From Lachnospiraceae bacterium (GTDB taxonomy: Bacteria; Bacillota; Clostridia; Lachnospirales; Lachnospiraceae), in assembly GCA_017620255.1 (NCBI GenBank), contig JAFZQU010000022.1, forward strand, positions 106,947 to 170,946: DNA of 64,000 bases, written 5' to 3'. The notes under the pieces are model-generated. The model had not been told where the DNA came from. It saw only the letters and a program-made list of their open reading frames with translations, and made no database searches. The translations under genes were made by a program, and so were the position numbers. Each line of letters starts with the position of its first letter. The stretch's first letter is position 1. Below are positions 55,281 to 64,000 of this stretch, one piece after another.

Positions 55281-55345
55281 ATATTAAATTGTAAATCGTG
55301 CACAAAAGAAAAAATGTCAAGAGCAAATCATAAAAATAACGCTCG

Positions 55346-55430
55346 AAATCCCGAAAAAGATATCCACGGGATTTGGGGGCAAAAAGGTCGAAAAATGGAC
55401 TTATACACGGAGTTATCCACCTTATCCACA
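55346..55430 (+). promoter_or_regulatory. Cluster of DnaA-box-like 9-mers
   Basis: In the 328-base gap between nhaC and the HD gene lie TTATACACG (55401-55409), TTATCCACC (55413-55421) and TTATCCACA (55422-55430, a perfect box), with a weaker ATATCCACG near 55360 inside an eight-base inverted repeat (55346-55353 with 55367-55374). The last two boxes are directly adjacent. No replication genes are nearby, so a DnaA-titration or regulatory site is more likely than an origin. Confidence 0.5.
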
Positions 55431-55523
55431 GAAATCAACATCCATTTTTCAGTCGGATTTCGAACAGACGTTTTGTGAAATGCGACGAATTTTTATAAAA
55501 ATCGAAAACGGAAACGAAAACAT

Positions 55524-55558
55524 CACTGCCGGGAACACCGGTAGTGGTGTTTTTCTTT
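55524..55558 (+). terminator. Rho-independent terminator before the HD gene
   Basis: Stem CACTGCCGG (55524-55532)/CCGGTAGTG (55538-55546) with one G-T pair and a five-base loop, then TTTTTCTTT from 55550. It abuts the next promoter. Confidence 0.8.
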
Positions 55559-55564
55559 GATTTA

Positions 55565-55573
55565 TGCTATAAT
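55565..55573 (+). promoter_or_regulatory. Extended -10 promoter of the HD gene
   Basis: TG-C-TATAAT at 55565-55573, an extended -10 element; no matching -35 because the region upstream is the terminator T-run. Confidence 0.6.
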
Positions 55574-55608
55574 TACAAGAACTACGCACTTGTATTTGGA
55601 GCAGGGTT

Positions 55609-57525
55609 ATGGCATCGGAAAAGAAGCAGTTTGATCAGTTTGTGGAGCGAATGAAGAAGATACGGGAACTCAGTTCGCCTCCTTTATATGATTTTGACAA
55701 TGCGGACGACTACATCGTGCGCCTGAAGAACAATTTCGAGACCATCGGAAAACTGGCGGCTGAAAACCGTGAGATGCTCGATAACATCCTGTTTCCGATC
55801 CTGAATTCCGATCAGAAACTGACCGATGAAATGATCGAGGATATGAGCGAGCTGTCTGATAAGCTCTTAAGCCTGGCAGAGGAAGTCACGACTTTTGAGA
55901 ATCTTGATCTCCCCATTATGACACTGGTTTCTGACAGACTGCTTGAAAATGCCCTGTCCTATGGATCGCCTGATGAAAAGGTCCTGCGTCTTGACGGGGC
56001 TCTTCTGGCATATTATTCCCTGATGAACATGACCGAGCGGATCTATACGGATCTTTCCATCAGCCAGGCCTATAAGCAGCGCGGCCTGGAGATCAGCGGA
56101 TATTTCCTTGAAATGATGGAAAAAGACCGCATCCTTGAGATCAAGGATCCTGAGCTTCGCGGTCTGGTTCTGACAAATGCAAGGTTCTCCACTTCTTTTT
56201 ACGAGCGTTCCACAGATCCCAAAGAGAATGAACTGAATCTGGAACTTCTGGAAAGAATGCTTCAGATTTCGGAAGACCCGTTTTATCATGAAGCGGTGCC
56301 GGATTTTGACTGGAGATATTTCCTGATCCGTACCTACGGCTATTTCCTGCAGTGTACGGATATGGGCAACATGCGCGGATTCACGAAAGGCCAGCTCAGG
56401 CGGATCGTGGAGATCGCTGATAAGACAGAAGAGCTGATCGCCACGGATCCGGAGTATTTTAACGGGATCAACGGCGGAATGGCAATTCCTTTCCAGATCG
56501 CGAGAAACCGCTATTATCTCGGTGTTATCAGTGAGAAGGAATATAGAAATGTTTTACTGGAGGCCTATGAAAAAAGAGACCGGAACGATTTTGGAAGCCC
56601 GGACGGGAATTTCTGCAATGTTCTGGTTCCTGTGGAATTCTTATATCTCATGCGGGATAAAAAGCTGTCCGCCGAAGATGTGCTGCTTTTAAAGCATCTT
56701 TATCAGGGACTCAACGCTTATATGTTCCGGATGCCCAACCCCGGGGCCCTGTCCTTTGTGCTTGAGTATTTCGGGGAGGCGGTCCGCCTGTTCATTGAGG
56801 TACCGGGGGGCCTGACTTTTGAGGCCTTTGCCCTGCAGACGCTGGCGGCCCTGCATCCGCCCACATACATCCATTCACAGATGGTAGGCCAGATCTCCGT
56901 CTGCTTATGTTCCTATCTGATCGAAGCGCGGCCGGATCTGCTGATAGGCTTTCCGGGGACGCGGGATGTTGCCGACGTGAAAAAGAACAGGGAGAGGATC
57001 CTATCCTATGTTTGGCACGCGGCTGTCTGCCACGATGTCGGAAAGATCCTGGTCATTGATACCATATTCGTGTATGGCAGAAAACTGCTGGATGATGAGT
57101 TTAAGATCATCACCACCCATCCGGAAATGGGATATGAACTTTTGAAAAAACACGCTTCCACGAGAGGATATGCGGAAGTGGCCCTGGGACATCACCGTTT
57201 CTTTGATGACAGCAGGGGCTATCCGGTGGCCTTTGAGACCGCCCACAGCCCGTTCAAGGTCATCATTGACATTGTTCAGTGCGCCGACTGTATGGATGCC
57301 GCAACGGACTCCGTCGGCAGAAGTTACAACAAAGGTAAAACGATCGAGAATTATATCACTGAAGTCAACCAGGGCCGCGGCAGCAGGTATGCGTCATGGC
57401 TCATGGAACTCTTTGGGATGGAAGAAGTGAAACGTGATCTCAACTTCCTTCTTACGGTCGGCAGACAGGAGATCTACAGGGATACCTATCTGCTGCTTAA
57501 GAACGTGAAAGAAAAGGAAAAATAA
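55609..57525 (+). CDS. HD-GYP-like phosphohydrolase with long N-terminal domain
   Basis: A 638-residue, apparently cytoplasmic protein. The N-terminal 400 residues are alpha-helical and unrecognised. The C-terminal part has an HD domain: HSQMV near 420, His475-Asp476 in CHDVGK, HPEMGYELL near 505, HHRFFDDSRGYP at 528-539 (GYP motif kept) and QCADCMDAATDSVGRSYNKGKT near 560-580. This matches the HD-GYP class that degrades cyclic di-GMP and related signals, with non-standard residues in the last motif. The giant surface-protein gene follows after 57 bases with no terminator, so co-transcription is likely. Confidence 0.8.
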   Translation: MASEKKQFDQFVERMKKIRELSSPPLYDFDNADDYIVRLKNNFETIGKLAAENREMLDNILFPILNSDQKLTDEMIEDMSELSDKLLSLAEEVTTFENLDLPIMTLVSDRLLENALSYGSPDEKVLRLDGALLAYYSLMNMTERIYTDLSISQAYKQRGLEISGYFLEMMEKDRILEIKDPELRGLVLTNARFSTSFYERSTDPKENELNLELLERMLQISEDPFYHEAVPDFDWRYFLIRTYGYFLQCTDMGNMRGFTKGQLRRIVEIADKTEELIATDPEYFNGINGGMAIPFQIARNRYYLGVISEKEYRNVLLEAYEKRDRNDFGSPDGNFCNVLVPVEFLYLMRDKKLSAEDVLLLKHLYQGLNAYMFRMPNPGALSFVLEYFGEAVRLFIEVPGGLTFEAFALQTLAALHPPTYIHSQMVGQISVCLCSYLIEARPDLLIGFPGTRDVADVKKNRERILSYVWHAAVCHDVGKILVIDTIFVYGRKLLDDEFKIITTHPEMGYELLKKHASTRGYAEVALGHHRFFDDSRGYPVAFETAHSPFKVIIDIVQCADCMDAATDSVGRSYNKGKTIENYITEVNQGRGSRYASWLMELFGMEEVKRDLNFLLTVGRQEIYRDTYLLLKNVKEKEK

Positions 57526-57582
57526 AACAGCAAGGATCGGTAAGGCTCTGACATGAAAAATCGAACAGGCAGGGAAAACAAC

Positions 57583-60500
57583 ATGAAAAAAAGAGGAATG
57601 ACAGGGATCGGCGCAAGACTGTTTGCCGGCCTGCTTACGCTGGCCGTATTTGTCTGCTCGCTTCCGGATATTGAATTCTATCAGACGGATGACGGGCAGA
57701 TCGGGTTAGAAGTAGCGTCCGGACCGCTGGAGGTAAAGGCTGCCACCACATCGGATGAAGTCTGGCATGTGACGGATCTTTCGGATTGGAATACTACATA
57801 TACCAGTCCAGTGTATACCCTGGATGAATATATAGGCAGTGCCAAAAGGATCATTATTCCTTCCAAAATGGTGGACTCGAACGGAAGGCCTGTTCTCTCT
57901 GAACTTAGGAGTTTCGGCAGCAGTGAGTCTGCGAAAAATCTGGAAGGGATCGTTGTTGATTCGGGTGTAAATACTACCGGCGAAGACGGTAAAAATATCT
58001 TTGACGGCATCAGGGGTAATGGATCAAAACTGAAGTACATGGATCTGAGCGGACTTGATATTTCGGCATTAACAGACCTACGGGACATGTTTAAGGATCT
58101 TCCGGCCCTTGAGTATCTCAACATTTCCGGGTTCAATCCGAAGAATGTTAACCATGGTGGGCAGGTGTCATTAAGTAACATGTTCCAAAATGACACATCT
58201 TTGCATCAGTTGGATCTTACCGGTTTTGATACCTCTAATGTGCGTGACGCTTCGGGTATGTTTGAAGGCTGTTCCAATCTGGAGGCCATCTATGCTGATG
58301 CCTCGTTTGATCTGAGAGGGATTACCAATCCTTATTATCATGCAGATATGTTTACCGGTTGCACAAAACTGAAAGGGTGGAAGGGAACGCCTTGCGACGG
58401 CAGCAATAATACCAACAAAACCTATGCCCGTGTGGACGGAGGCCCGGGCGCTGAAGGTTATTTTTCCGGCGTGATGACGATCACTGACTGGGGCAATGAT
58501 CCGGGAGATGAAGATTACCGTTATACAATAGATAAAACAAACCATACCGTAACAGTTACCGCGCTGCATTCGGATGCATGGGATACATATTACAACATTG
58601 CTATTCCCGGCCAAATGGAAATCGATGATGGATCAGGCACAGAGACTTATAACGTGATCCTGAGTAAAAGTCTTATGTGCTATCGTAACGCTCCCGTAAC
58701 GGCAAATATCATGATCCTGGATGGGGTAAAAACAACAGCAGAGGCCAATCAGATGTTTTCCTCCCTTCCGGATACGATACGTGATGTCGATGTATCCCGC
58801 CTGGATACATCCGATGCGACCAATATGGAGGGCATGTTTTGTTATAACCAGTGTATTGATCGTATCCATTTTGGCAAAGCGTTTGACACTTCCGAAGTGA
58901 CCAATATGTGTGCGATGTTTGCGTGTGACGGATCAACTCCCAGTGATATTTTTATCAAAAGCCTGGATCTGAGTTTTTTCAATACCTCCAAAGTAGAAAA
59001 TATGGGCGAGATGTTCATGTGCGAATATGCTCTGACAGATCTGGTACTGGGCAGTTTTGATACTTCCAATGTTACCCACATGGGCAGGATGTTTCAGGAC
59101 TGCGATATGCTTGAGACTCTGGATCTGAGTGCTTTTGACACAGGAAACGTCGAGAACATGGAGAACATGTTCGCGAGAATATATGATGATCATGATGATA
59201 ATACCGATGAGGATGTCAGTCATTTGAAGACTATTTATGTATCAAGCTCATTTGATACGACCAAAGTGAACATTTCCACTGACATGTTTTTGGACTGTAA
59301 AAACTTAGTGGGTGGGGCCGGTACAACTTATGACAGTGCTCGTACTGACAAAGAATATGCCCGTGTCGACGGCGGAGTGGGTGCCGAGGGCTATTTTACC
59401 TTAAAAGAACGTGCGACGGTCCCGGATGCGGAGGACTGGAATTATGAGGTTGACGGGTCAGGGAAATATGTGATCCTGAACGGCTATCAGGGGTCTGATA
59501 CGGATGTCACGATTCCCGCAACCATGCTGAGTTCAAAGAACAAAAAACTGCATGTGAAATTGAAATCCGTTAAGGGAACCACCGGGCAGAATATTGTTTC
59601 ATTAAGAACGGAAACCACTACAAGTCAGTCAGGTATTACAGAATATGTTCTTGCAACGGATGCGGATACCGATACCGGCGGCCCGGGTATGTTTGAAGGA
59701 TTAGAGGAACTTACTTCTCTGGATCTGTCCGGGTTCGATTATTCGGGGTTGACAAGCTGCAAAAACATGTTTAAGGACTGTTCCGAATTGGTAACTCTGG
59801 ACCTGTCCCTTTTTGATACGGCAAATATCACCTCGATGGAAGGGATGTTCAGCGGCTGCTCCAATCTTGAGACGATTTATGCGTCCGATCATTTTGTCAC
59901 TGTAACGAATTCCGTAGTCGATGTGTTTGACGGATGTAGTGCTCTTGTCGGTGGACGCGGAACGGTCTATGATGGCAACCACACGGACTTAACCTATGCC
60001 CGCATTGACCGAAGGCCGAATAAACCCGGATATTTTACCCTGAAAGATGTCAAACCTGCCAAAACGGAATTACCCGGCTGGACCACAACCGCGTTGTCAG
60101 ACTGGAATTATGATGTAAGTGGCAGTGATGTGAAACTTAATCAGTATAAGGGGAGGGCGACCAGGATCCTGATCCCTGCAACATTTGATGTTGGGGGAGA
60201 AACAAAGGATACCGTTCTTAATAGTTTTGGCAGCGGCGTTTCCACTTCGGAACTGGAAGCAATTCTGGTTTTGGATGGTGTAAGAGCGGGTGAGAATGCT
60301 AAAGATATGCTTTCCGGGTGCAAAGGCAGTTCTTCTAACCTGATCTATGCGGATCTGAGCGGGCTGGATACATCCGGAATGACATTGATGAACGGGATGT
60401 TTCAGAATCTGCCGATTCTCGAATATCTGAACATCTCCGGATTTGATACGCAGAATGTTACAAACATGGGATATATGTTCTCCGGAGACAATTCGCTTGT

Positions 60501-63500
60501 TCAACTGGATCTGACCAGTTTTGATACAACCGGTGTAACAGAAACCCTTAATATGTTTGACGGTTGTTCTTCCCTGGAAGCGATCTATGTCGATGGATCC
60601 GGGTTTTCCATGTCGCAGGTAACGAATGCCACGGAAATGTTTCAAGACTGTAACAGTCTGAAAGGCTGGAAAGGAACTGCCTGTGACGGTAATACCAATA
60701 TAGGAAAAAGTCATGCGCGTGTGGACGATCCGGGCACTTCCAATCCCGGATATTTCTCCGGGATATCCATACTTTCCGATTGGGAAGATGATCAGATCGA
60801 TCCGAGTTACAGTTATATAGTGGATGATATACATCATACGATAACCTTAAAAACGATCAGGGAATCGTGCCTGGATAAGTATGTGAATCTTGCCGTTCCC
60901 GCCCGGATGTATCCCGCTTCCGCTTCAGGAAGCGGATATTATGATGTGATCCTGGGTGGGCTTGTCGACCATTATTTTACCGGTTCAAGCCCGAAGTTAA
61001 GAAATGTCATGATCCTGGATGGCGTCAGGGCAACGGATAATGCCGGATATCTGTTTTACAATATGCCTGACCCGATTACTAATCTCGATGTATCCAGGTT
61101 GGATACATCTGATGCAACCAGTATGAACGACATGTTTTCTTATAATATGGGTTTGGAGCATATTACATTCGGCAGAAAATTTGACACCTCCAATGTAACC
61201 GATATGATATCGATGTTCGAAGAGAGCAGCGGCCTGATGGAGTTGGATCTTCGCGGATTTGACACCGGACAAATCGATTGCATGACATACATGTTTAAAA
61301 ACTGTTCCGGACTTTCAAGCCTGAACCTGTCAGGATTTAACACCGGAACCGTTAGAGTTATGTCTGAATTGTTTCAAGGCTGCTCTTCGCTGACAAGTCT
61401 GGATCTTTCCGATTTTGATACTTCCAATACTGAATACATGGATGAAATGTTTAAAGACTGCAGCAGTCTGCAGACGGTTGTTGTGTCCCGGAAATTTGTC
61501 ACGACCAAATTATCTCCGGGAAGCGGTAACGGAAGGGACATGTTTGCCGGATGTACGAATATCAAAGGCGGAAAAGGTACAGATTATGACGTTAATCATA
61601 CGGATGAAGCCTATGCTCGTATTGATAATGCGCCGAGAGCACCGGGCTATTTTGCTTCCGAACCGGTCACAGTCGCTGATGCAGCAGACTGGAATTATCA
61701 GGTTGACGATGATTATGTGATCCTGGACGGTTACAAAGGGTCATCTGCAACGGTTACGGTTCCTTCGACCATGGTGGATTCCACCGGGAAAACGCTGAAA
61801 GTCAAACTGGAATCTGTAAAGGGAACTACCGGACAGAATATCACTTCACTTACCATTGAAAAAGGCGTAAAGGGCGCAGCTGGTGCTACCGGGATGTTCG
61901 CCGGGTTGAGTTTGCTGGATTCTCTTGATCTTTCAGGGCTTGACATATCGGAACTCAGAAGCCTGGATGACATGTTTAATGGTTGTTCATCTCTTACTAC
62001 ACTTGACTTATCCGGCTTTAATACGGAAGAGATCACTTCCATGAACCGGATGTTTAGTGGATGTGCGAACCTGCAGACGATCAACGTGTCAAGGTATTTT
62101 ACCGTTACGTCCAATAAGATCGGGCAGCAGATGTTTAACGGTTGTAATGCGCTGACAGGAGAAAAAGGAACAAAGATCACTTCAATCAATGCTTCTGCGA
62201 TTTACGGCACCGTAAATGAAGCGGAACTTGCCAGGATAGACGGCGGCGATGACAAAGCGCCGGGTCTTTTCACGGAGATGAGCGGCAGCGGCAAGACGGT
62301 TGCTCCTTCCTATGCGGGATCGGAACTTTCCTATTCCTTTATCAATAACTTCGCGGGACTTAAATATGAAGATACCTACCGGATCCCGAAAGAGCGCTAT
62401 GAGCAGGTTTACGGGAACAAGGGCGATTTCATGCATTATTTCTATGATGATGAATGGGGCGGCAGCTGCTATGGTCTGTCCACTTCGTCCGCGCTGATCA
62501 ATGTCCCCAAAAACGGTGTGGAGCTGAAAGACTATTCAGACGCAGAATCTGTCAATAAATATGTAGTAAAGGTAAGCGGTGCACCGAATAATACAGACAA
62601 TGTTGACGATCTGAAGATGTTTATCGAGCAGATGCAGATCTCGCAGTATGACGTGAGGGTACAGCTCTGCTACATTTTAAACACCGGTATCAATGATACG
62701 GTGAAAGCCATGAAAAGCGAACCCTATCCGATGATCCTGGGTCTTTTCGGACCGGAAGGCGGACATGCGGTGCTGGCTTATTCCGTGGAAGACGTATCTT
62801 CGACGGAGGCGCATATTCACATTTATGACAGCAACTGGCCGGGAGAAGACTGTTATGTGACAGCCAAGAAGAAAAACGGCTCCGATACATACAACTTCTG
62901 GGAATATGATCTAGGCGGCAGGGAAGGCGTGAATAGCATGATCTGGGGTACCGAACGGGATGTTCCCGCGGGAGAAGAGCCCTGTGAGATCACTTTCATC
63001 CCGTATGATGTTTATTCCACGGTTTATATGGATCAGGGCTACTACAATGATGCGGACTGGCTGATCGGTGATGAAGACGACGGATCCTGGAGCGAGGAAG
63101 ACGAGGAAGAATATCTGAACTGGGTATGGACGCAGGCCGACCAGCTTATGTACAACAAATATCCGTGGACAGAGGATGAGGAAGCGGAATATAACGAGCA
63201 TAAAGATGAGTACGAAGAAGCAAGACGTGAAGTAACGGATCCGGCAGATGCCTGGACAGATCAGGAGGAGGAGTATTACCAGAGTCTGGACGGCGCCGTA
63301 TCACAGGAACAATACGACACCGACCCGTGGTCGAACGAAGAAGAAACCGCTTATCAGGCCGGGATCGCAGATCAGGTGAGTGAGGCTGCATACATGGCTT
63401 CCGCGGAAGAATATGCACATTCACCCTGGACGCCGGAGGATGATGAACAATACGATGCCTATATTAGGGCGGGCGGTGAAAATGGGCTCGATCATAACTA

Positions 63501-64000
63501 TGACTGGACCGATCAGGACGAGGATCTGTACCTGGATTATGGCGCTGCTTCCGACGGTGCCTATAGTTGGTCGCCGGAGGATGAAGCACTGTACGAATCA
63601 TACGGCAGTGCAGCCAAAGCAGACGACAGTTATACCTGGACCGACAATGATGAGAAACTGTATGAGGATCTAAAGCAAAAATACGGTTCAGCACTTCCCG
63701 CAGATAATAATTATACCTGGACGGATACAGATGAAACTTTGTATGCCGAATTCAAAAGCGCTCCTGTAGATGACACGGAATACGATTGGGATGAAACAGA
63801 TGAGGATCTGTACAATGCATACGGAGTTGCTCAGGATAATGCGTATAATTGGACCGACGAAGACGAGAAAATATATGCGGATCTGAAGGCTGAAAACGGG
63901 ACTGCGCTTCCGGCAGACAATAATTATACCTGGACGGATGCTGATGAAAAACTGTATACCGAATTTGGCAGTGCGGATGACGACACATATAATTGGACAG
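57583..64000 (+). CDS. Giant BspA-like LRR surface protein with papain-like domain and acidic repeats (partial)
   Basis: Open from 57583 to the window end without a stop, at least 2,139 residues; an in-frame ATG at 57553 is an alternative start. Order of parts: signal peptide (1-30); six BspA-type leucine-rich modules (about 62-1565) made of LDLSGFDTS and MF-x-GC-x-x-L units, each closed by a YARIDGG...GYF cap; a peptidase-like segment (about 1575-1800) with candidate catalytic Cys1629 in GGSCYGLS, His1728 in GGHAVLAY, and Asp1749 or Asn1751 in YDSNWPG; then, from about 1820, an acidic tail of repeats on W-T/S-x-x-D/E-E-x-x-Y. BspA-like proteins are secreted or surface adhesins. The cell anchor, if any, lies beyond the window. 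Confidence 0.9.
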   Translation, partial: MKKRGMTGIGARLFAGLLTLAVFVCSLPDIEFYQTDDGQIGLEVASGPLEVKAATTSDEVWHVTDLSDWNTTYTSPVYTLDEYIGSAKRIIIPSKMVDSNGRPVLSELRSFGSSESAKNLEGIVVDSGVNTTGEDGKNIFDGIRGNGSKLKYMDLSGLDISALTDLRDMFKDLPALEYLNISGFNPKNVNHGGQVSLSNMFQNDTSLHQLDLTGFDTSNVRDASGMFEGCSNLEAIYADASFDLRGITNPYYHADMFTGCTKLKGWKGTPCDGSNNTNKTYARVDGGPGAEGYFSGVMTITDWGNDPGDEDYRYTIDKTNHTVTVTALHSDAWDTYYNIAIPGQMEIDDGSGTETYNVILSKSLMCYRNAPVTANIMILDGVKTTAEANQMFSSLPDTIRDVDVSRLDTSDATNMEGMFCYNQCIDRIHFGKAFDTSEVTNMCAMFACDGSTPSDIFIKSLDLSFFNTSKVENMGEMFMCEYALTDLVLGSFDTSNVTHMGRMFQDCDMLETLDLSAFDTGNVENMENMFARIYDDHDDNTDEDVSHLKTIYVSSSFDTTKVNISTDMFLDCKNLVGGAGTTYDSARTDKEYARVDGGVGAEGYFTLKERATVPDAEDWNYEVDGSGKYVILNGYQGSDTDVTIPATMLSSKNKKLHVKLKSVKGTTGQNIVSLRTETTTSQSGITEYVLATDADTDTGGPGMFEGLEELTSLDLSGFDYSGLTSCKNMFKDCSELVTLDLSLFDTANITSMEGMFSGCSNLETIYASDHFVTVTNSVVDVFDGCSALVGGRGTVYDGNHTDLTYARIDRRPNKPGYFTLKDVKPAKTELPGWTTTALSDWNYDVSGSDVKLNQYKGRATRILIPATFDVGGETKDTVLNSFGSGVSTSELEAILVLDGVRAGENAKDMLSGCKGSSSNLIYADLSGLDTSGMTLMNGMFQNLPILEYLNISGFDTQNVTNMGYMFSGDNSLVQLDLTSFDTTGVTETLNMFDGCSSLEAIYVDGSGFSMSQVTNATEMFQDCNSLKGWKGTACDGNTNIGKSHARVDDPGTSNPGYFSGISILSDWEDDQIDPSYSYIVDDIHHTITLKTIRESCLDKYVNLAVPARMYPASASGSGYYDVILGGLVDHYFTGSSPKLRNVMILDGVRATDNAGYLFYNMPDPITNLDVSRLDTSDATSMNDMFSYNMGLEHITFGRKFDTSNVTDMISMFEESSGLMELDLRGFDTGQIDCMTYMFKNCSGLSSLNLSGFNTGTVRVMSELFQGCSSLTSLDLSDFDTSNTEYMDEMFKDCSSLQTVVVSRKFVTTKLSPGSGNGRDMFAGCTNIKGGKGTDYDVNHTDEAYARIDNAPRAPGYFASEPVTVADAADWNYQVDDDYVILDGYKGSSATVTVPSTMVDSTGKTLKVKLESVKGTTGQNITSLTIEKGVKGAAGATGMFAGLSLLDSLDLSGLDISELRSLDDMFNGCSSLTTLDLSGFNTEEITSMNRMFSGCANLQTINVSRYFTVTSNKIGQQMFNGCNALTGEKGTKITSINASAIYGTVNEAELARIDGGDDKAPGLFTEMSGSGKTVAPSYAGSELSYSFINNFAGLKYEDTYRIPKERYEQVYGNKGDFMHYFYDDEWGGSCYGLSTSSALINVPKNGVELKDYSDAESVNKYVVKVSGAPNNTDNVDDLKMFIEQMQISQYDVRVQLCYILNTGINDTVKAMKSEPYPMILGLFGPEGGHAVLAYSVEDVSSTEAHIHIYDSNWPGEDCYVTAKKKNGSDTYNFWEYDLGGREGVNSMIWGTERDVPAGEEPCEITFIPYDVYSTVYMDQGYYNDADWLIGDEDDGSWSEEDEEEYLNWVWTQADQLMYNKYPWTEDEEAEYNEHKDEYEEARREVTDPADAWTDQEEEYYQSLDGAVSQEQYDTDPWSNEEETAYQAGIADQVSEAAYMASAEEYAHSPWTPEDDEQYDAYIRAGGENGLDHNYDWTDQDEDLYLDYGAASDGAYSWSPEDEALYESYGSAAKADDSYTWTDNDEKLYEDLKQKYGSALPADNNYTWTDTDETLYAEFKSAPVDDTEYDWDETDEDLYNAYGVAQDNAYNWTDEDEKIYADLKAENGTALPADNNYTWTDADEKLYTEFGSADDDTYNWT

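Noticed and set aside
55346..55430. Chromosomal origin of replication
   Set aside because: DnaA boxes are present, but dnaA, dnaN, rpmH and other origin neighbours are absent and there is no extended AT-rich unwinding region.
57681..63988. Many long reverse-strand open frames opposite the giant gene
   Set aside because: They lack ribosome-binding sites and family similarity. They mirror the repetitive coding strand, which is open over its entire length.
63058..64000. Resemblance of the W-T-x-x-D-E-x-x-Y repeats to the first helix of Myb/SANT domains
   Set aside because: Only one Trp per repeat is present, the second and third helices are missing, and the protein is predicted to be secreted.
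1..64000. tRNA, rRNA, transposase, integrase or phage genes
   Set aside because: None was recognised on either strand. The ribosomal gaps with palindromes have no tRNA cloverleaf or transposase frame.

Overview
The window looks like a chromosomal segment of a Clostridia member of the Firmicutes, most likely Lachnospiraceae. The grounds are: a complete S10-spc-alpha ribosomal protein cluster with zinc-type S14, a long (178 aa) L17 and an ECF transporter plus truA behind rplQ; strong AGGAGG ribosome-binding sites with occasional GTG or TTG starts; and sugar ABC / YesMN-type regulation. No rRNA, tRNA, insertion sequence, prophage or CRISPR array was recognised.

Layout. 1-8024: the end of a cell-surface polysaccharide cluster (two GT2 glycosyltransferases around a polyprenyl-phosphate sugar-1-phosphate transferase, then an MBOAT O-acyltransferase with an SGNH-like partner), with a ClpX-like unfoldase overlapping the last glycosyltransferase. 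8097-11702: a zinc-ribbon membrane protein with a DUF2752 partner, a reverse-strand SAM-dependent methyltransferase, and a PutP-type sodium symporter with a terminator. 11873-31802: promoter and structured leader, then rpsJ to rplO, secY, adk, map, a small KOW protein, infA, rpmJ (with its own promoter), rpsM, rpsK, rpsD, rpoA, rplQ, a terminator, ecfA1-ecfA2-ecfT and truA. 31849-32958: rplM-rpsI with its own promoter, leader and terminator. 33041-34506: a LUD-domain protein and a zinc-ribbon DUF975 protein.

34554-45328: a sugar-sensing and uptake locus. A membrane-anchored sugar-binding protein, a LytS/YesM-type histidine kinase and a YesN-type AraC regulator resemble the XylFII-LytS-YesN xylose sensor of clostridia. 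They are followed by a second binding lipoprotein, a highly expressed-looking binding lipoprotein, a double ATPase and two separate permeases. 45510-55280: a small membrane protein, a Gld-like ABC ATPase with a permease/auxiliary fusion, an SDR reductase, a Ca2+/cation antiporter, a tandem palindromic repeat, thioredoxin reductase, an SH3-NlpC/P60 cell-wall hydrolase under WalR/PhoP-like direct repeats, and an NhaC antiporter.

55281-64000: an intergenic cluster of DnaA-box-like 9-mers, a terminator overlapping a promoter, an HD-GYP-like protein, and a giant secreted BspA-like protein that runs off the window after more than 2,100 residues. This last gene is the most interesting object. Its leucine-rich part is a two-copy tandem of a three-module (A-B-C) superrepeat. 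It is followed by a segment with the Cys/His/Asp-Asn layout of a papain-fold peptidase, then by an acidic tail of a dozen repeats built on W-T/S-x-x-D/E-E-x-x-Y.
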